The notes beneath the pieces are model-generated. The model ran no database searches. It was not told where the DNA came from and worked only from the letters and a program-made list of their open reading frames with translations. A DNA stretch of 64,000 bases from Lipingzhangella_A rawalii (GTDB taxonomy: Bacteria > Actinomycetota > Actinomycetes > Streptosporangiales > Streptosporangiaceae): contig NZ_JAVLVT010000002.1 in the NCBI RefSeq assembly GCF_031628175.1, positions 1 to 64,000 of the forward strand. The letters are read 5' to 3'. A program made the translations under genes and the position numbers. Of the stretch, positions 61,665 to 64,000 are shown in pieces (positions within the stretch are counted from its first letter, which is position 1; each line of letters opens with the position of its first letter).

Positions 61665-63806
61665 ATGAGTACGACCGAGACGAACCCGATCGACTCCACC
61701 ACGGGTCAGGGCCCGGTGCTGGAGATCGAGAACCTACACGTGGGCTTTCCGACCGACGATGGTGTCGCGCAGGCGGTGCGCGGCGTGTCCCTGAGCCTCC
61801 AGCGTGGTGAGGCGCTGGGCATCGTCGGAGAGTCCGGCTCCGGGAAGTCGGTGACCTCGATGGCCGTGATGGGGCTGCTGCCCGGCTCGGCCAAGGTCAC
61901 CGGCTCGGCCAAAGTCTTGGGCCAGGAGATGGTGGGGCTGGACGACTCCGAGCTCAGCAAGGTCCGCGGCAACCGGATCGCCATGATCTTCCAGGACCCG
62001 CTGACCTCGCTGAACCCCGTGTACACTGTCGGCTACCAGCTGGCGGAGGCGGTCCTCGCGCACCACAAGATGAGCAAGCGGGCGGCGCACGAACGTGCCG
62101 TGGAGCTGCTGGACATCGTGGGGATCCCCAACCCGCGGCAGCGCGCGGACGCCTATCCGCACGAACTGTCCGGGGGCATGCGCCAGCGGGTGGTCATCGG
62201 AATCGCGATGGCCAACGATCCGGACGTCATCATCGCCGACGAACCCACCACGGCCCTGGACGTGACCGTGCAGGCCCAGGTCATGGAAGCGCTGGAGTTG
62301 GCGCGGAAGCGCACCAACGCCGCCCTGATGCTGATCACCCACGACCTGGGCGTGATCGCGGGGCACGTGGACCGGGTCGGGGTCATGTACGCGGGGACGA
62401 TGGTGGAGTCCGGGACCGTGCAGGAGGTCTTCTACGAGTCCCGCATGCCCTACACCCTGGGCCTGATCGGAAGCCTGCCCCGCACCGACGAGGAGCGGGG
62501 CCACCGGCTCACCCCGATCAACGGCACCCCGCCGTCCCTGGTGAACCTGCCGCCGGGCTGCCCGTTCGCGCCACGCTGCCCCATGGCCACGGACCTGTGC
62601 CACCGGGAGGAACCACTGCTGTTCCCCCAACTGGGCGACAGCCACGCGGCGGCCTGCCACTACAGCGACCAGCTGGAGGGCAAGACCGCCGACGACCTGT
62701 TCACCAGCAGCACCGTAGATGTGGAGGCCATGCAGGCCCTGGCGAACGTCACGGGGCAGGACACGGACACGCGCGGCGTGCAGGGGCCGGGCGAGGCCCC
62801 GCCGATCCTGCGGGCCGAGGGGCTGGTGAAACACTTCCCGGTCCGGTCCAAGGGGATTCTGCGGCGCAAGGTCGGCGACACGCACGCGGTGTGTGACGTG
62901 TCGCTGGAGGTCAGCCAGGGGGAAACGCTGGCGCTGGTGGGTGAGTCCGGCTGCGGCAAGTCCACCACCGCCCGCCTGCTGCTCCAGCTGCTGTCACCCA
63001 CCGCGGGCGAGGTGTACTACGAGGACCGCCCGCTGTCCGGGCTGTCCCGTACGCAACTGGCCCCGCTGCGGGCCGACCTGCAAATCGTGTTCCAGGATCC
63101 CCTGGCCTCGCTGGATCCACGGATGAACATCGCCGAGATCATCGCCGAGCCGCTGCGGATCCACGGCCGCTACAGCCGGGGCGGGCGCAGCCAGGTGCGG
63201 GAACTCCTGAGCACGGTCGGGCTCAACCCCGAGCACGCCAACCGGTATCCGCACGAGTTCTCCGGTGGTCAGCGTCAGCGGATCGGGATCGCCCGGGCCT
63301 TGGCCCTCCGGCCTCGGGCCCTGGTGCTGGACGAGCCAGTCTCGGCGCTGGACGTGTCCATCCAGGCGGGTGTGATCAACCTGCTGGAGGACCTCCAGGA
63401 GCAGCTGGACCTTGCCTACGTGTTCGTGTCGCACGACCTGTCGGTGGTGCGACACATCTCGCACCGGGTGGCGGTGATGTACCTCGGCAAGGTGGTGGAG
63501 ACGGGAACCACCGAGGCGCTGTTCACGAACGCCGCACATCCCTACACGCAGGTGCTGGGATCGGCGATCCCGATTCCGGATCCCATCAAGGAGCGCTCCC
63601 GGGAACGGATCATGATCACCGGCGACGTGCCCAGTCCGGCCGATCCACCGTCGGGGTGCCGGTTCCGCACCCGCTGCCCGAAGTTCGCCAACCAGCTCTC
63701 CCCGGACGAGCAGCAACAGTGCATCACCCAGGAGCCGGAGCTGATGGACCGGGGCCAGGGGCATGCCAGCGCCTGCCACTTCGCCGAAGGGCGGCCACTG
63801 GTCTGA
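61665..63806 (+). CDS. Fused double ATP-binding protein of the peptide importer (DppD-DppF type)
   Basis: A 713-residue protein with two complete ABC ATPase modules. Module 1 (about 18-340): Walker A GESGSGKS, signature ELSGGMRQR, Walker [10 protein letters not shown], with the C-terminal cysteine set [17 protein letters not shown]...ACHYS. Module 2 (about 383-713): Walker A GESGCGKS, signature EFSGGQRQR, Walker [12 protein letters not shown], and CRFRTRCP...CITQEPEL...ACHF. The cysteine clusters are the Fe-S-type motif of the oligopeptide family. Fusion removes the usual separate DppD and DppF. It ends the operon. Confidence 0.94.
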   Translation: MSTTETNPIDSTTGQGPVLEIENLHVGFPTDDGVAQAVRGVSLSLQRGEALGIVGESGSGKSVTSMAVMGLLPGSAKVTGSAKVLGQEMVGLDDSELSKVRGNRIAMIFQDPLTSLNPVYTVGYQLAEAVLAHHKMSKRAAHERAVELLDIVGIPNPRQRADAYPHELSGGMRQRVVIGIAMANDPDVIIADEPTTALDVTVQAQVMEALELARKRTNAALMLITHDLGVIAGHVDRVGVMYAGTMVESGTVQEVFYESRMPYTLGLIGSLPRTDEERGHRLTPINGTPPSLVNLPPGCPFAPRCPMATDLCHREEPLLFPQLGDSHAAACHYSDQLEGKTADDLFTSSTVDVEAMQALANVTGQDTDTRGVQGPGEAPPILRAEGLVKHFPVRSKGILRRKVGDTHAVCDVSLEVSQGETLALVGESGCGKSTTARLLLQLLSPTAGEVYYEDRPLSGLSRTQLAPLRADLQIVFQDPLASLDPRMNIAEIIAEPLRIHGRYSRGGRSQVRELLSTVGLNPEHANRYPHEFSGGQRQRIGIARALALRPRALVLDEPVSALDVSIQAGVINLLEDLQEQLDLAYVFVSHDLSVVRHISHRVAVMYLGKVVETGTTEALFTNAAHPYTQVLGSAIPIPDPIKERSRERIMITGDVPSPADPPSGCRFRTRCPKFANQLSPDEQQQCITQEPELMDRGQGHASACHFAEGRPLV

Positions 63807-63829
63807 GCAGCACCACGAACCGGATACGT

Positions 63830-63867
63830 CCGGGGGTAGCGGAGACAGCGGCTGACGCTACCCCCGG
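63830..63867 (+). terminator. Hairpin after the peptide importer operon
   Basis: A 12-bp perfect stem (CCGGGGGTAGCG, 63830-63841, with 63856-63867) and a 14-nt loop, 23 nt after the last stop. No gene is seen from 63807 to the window end. Confidence 0.7.
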
Positions 63868-64000
63868 ATCCGGTCCGGAGCGGCGCCCCGCGCACAGGAC
63901 CCACAGGGGCGGCGCCTGTGCGACCCGCGCGTCACCTCGCGTGGACACGTCCCGAAGTCCCTGGCCGCTGAGCGCATTTCCCTGCCCACGCAGCCCCGGA

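Noticed and set aside
1..64000. CRISPR arrays, insertion sequences, integrases, attachment sites or phage genes
   Set aside because: No direct-repeat/spacer series, transposase, integrase or structural phage genes were found; repeats seen are short and local.

Overview
The window is a GC-rich actinobacterial chromosome segment: frequent GTG starts, GGAGG-type ribosome sites, tightly packed overlapping genes, and marker families such as TIGR03089, DUF5941, MoeZ, AdnAB, SigE/RseA and DUF3117. Very acidic secreted proteins (the peptide-binding lipoprotein, HtrA, the LCP tail) suggest a salt-adapted member of the Nocardiopsis/Streptomonospora group; that placement is inference. No insertion sequence, prophage, CRISPR array, rRNA or credible tRNA was seen.

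Region 1 (about 0-27.8 kb) is a cell-envelope glycopolymer locus. It holds a methyltransferase, a flippase-like membrane protein, GT4, GT2 and GT-C glycosyltransferases, a TIGR03089 protein, an LCP attachment enzyme, two large glycosyltransferase-like proteins, wecB and wecC (UDP-ManNAc to UDP-ManNAcA) and further glycosyltransferases. A polyol-phosphate cassette follows (sugar/choline-P-type nucleotidyltransferase, sn-glycerol-1-phosphate dehydrogenase-like enzyme, CDP-alcohol phosphotransferase, and a DUF5941-type membrane protein encoded by two coupled genes). Then come a TagGH-type ABC exporter, an IspD/TarI cytidylyltransferase and a glycerophosphodiesterase. Together they look like the precursor, assembly, export, wall-attachment and turnover functions of a ManNAcA-containing and polyol-phosphate-containing wall polymer.

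Region 2 (27.9-42.6 kb) is a housekeeping block resembling mycobacterial Rv3201c-Rv3211: adnA-adnB (double-strand-break resection), a TetR regulator, a small acidic protein, moeZ, an alkyltransferase-like protein, a mechanosensitive-channel-like protein, small proteins, a ferritin-like protein and an RhlE-type DEAD-box helicase.

Region 3 (42.6-47 kb) has a GH4 glycosidase and a divergent PfkB kinase, an MBL-fold protein that has lost most of its metal ligands, a DUF6758 protein and a CPBP membrane protease.

Region 4 (48.2-56.5 kb) resembles mycobacterial Rv1211-Rv1229c: mrp, htrA, rseA, sigE, a divergent O-methyltransferase, then pepA, DUF3117 and an enoyl-CoA hydratase family gene. Region 5 (56.6-63.8 kb) has a TauE/SafE permease with a strong promoter and a complete oligopeptide ABC importer operon (binding protein, two permeases, fused double ATPase).

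Most interesting for follow-up: the dead-looking MBL protein, the polyol-phosphate cassette with an unusual catalytic residue, a paired intergenic repeat seen twice, the three-fold QYQS repeat in the TIGR03089 gene, and probable non-canonical starts (CTG for the helicase, ATC for the methyltransferase).
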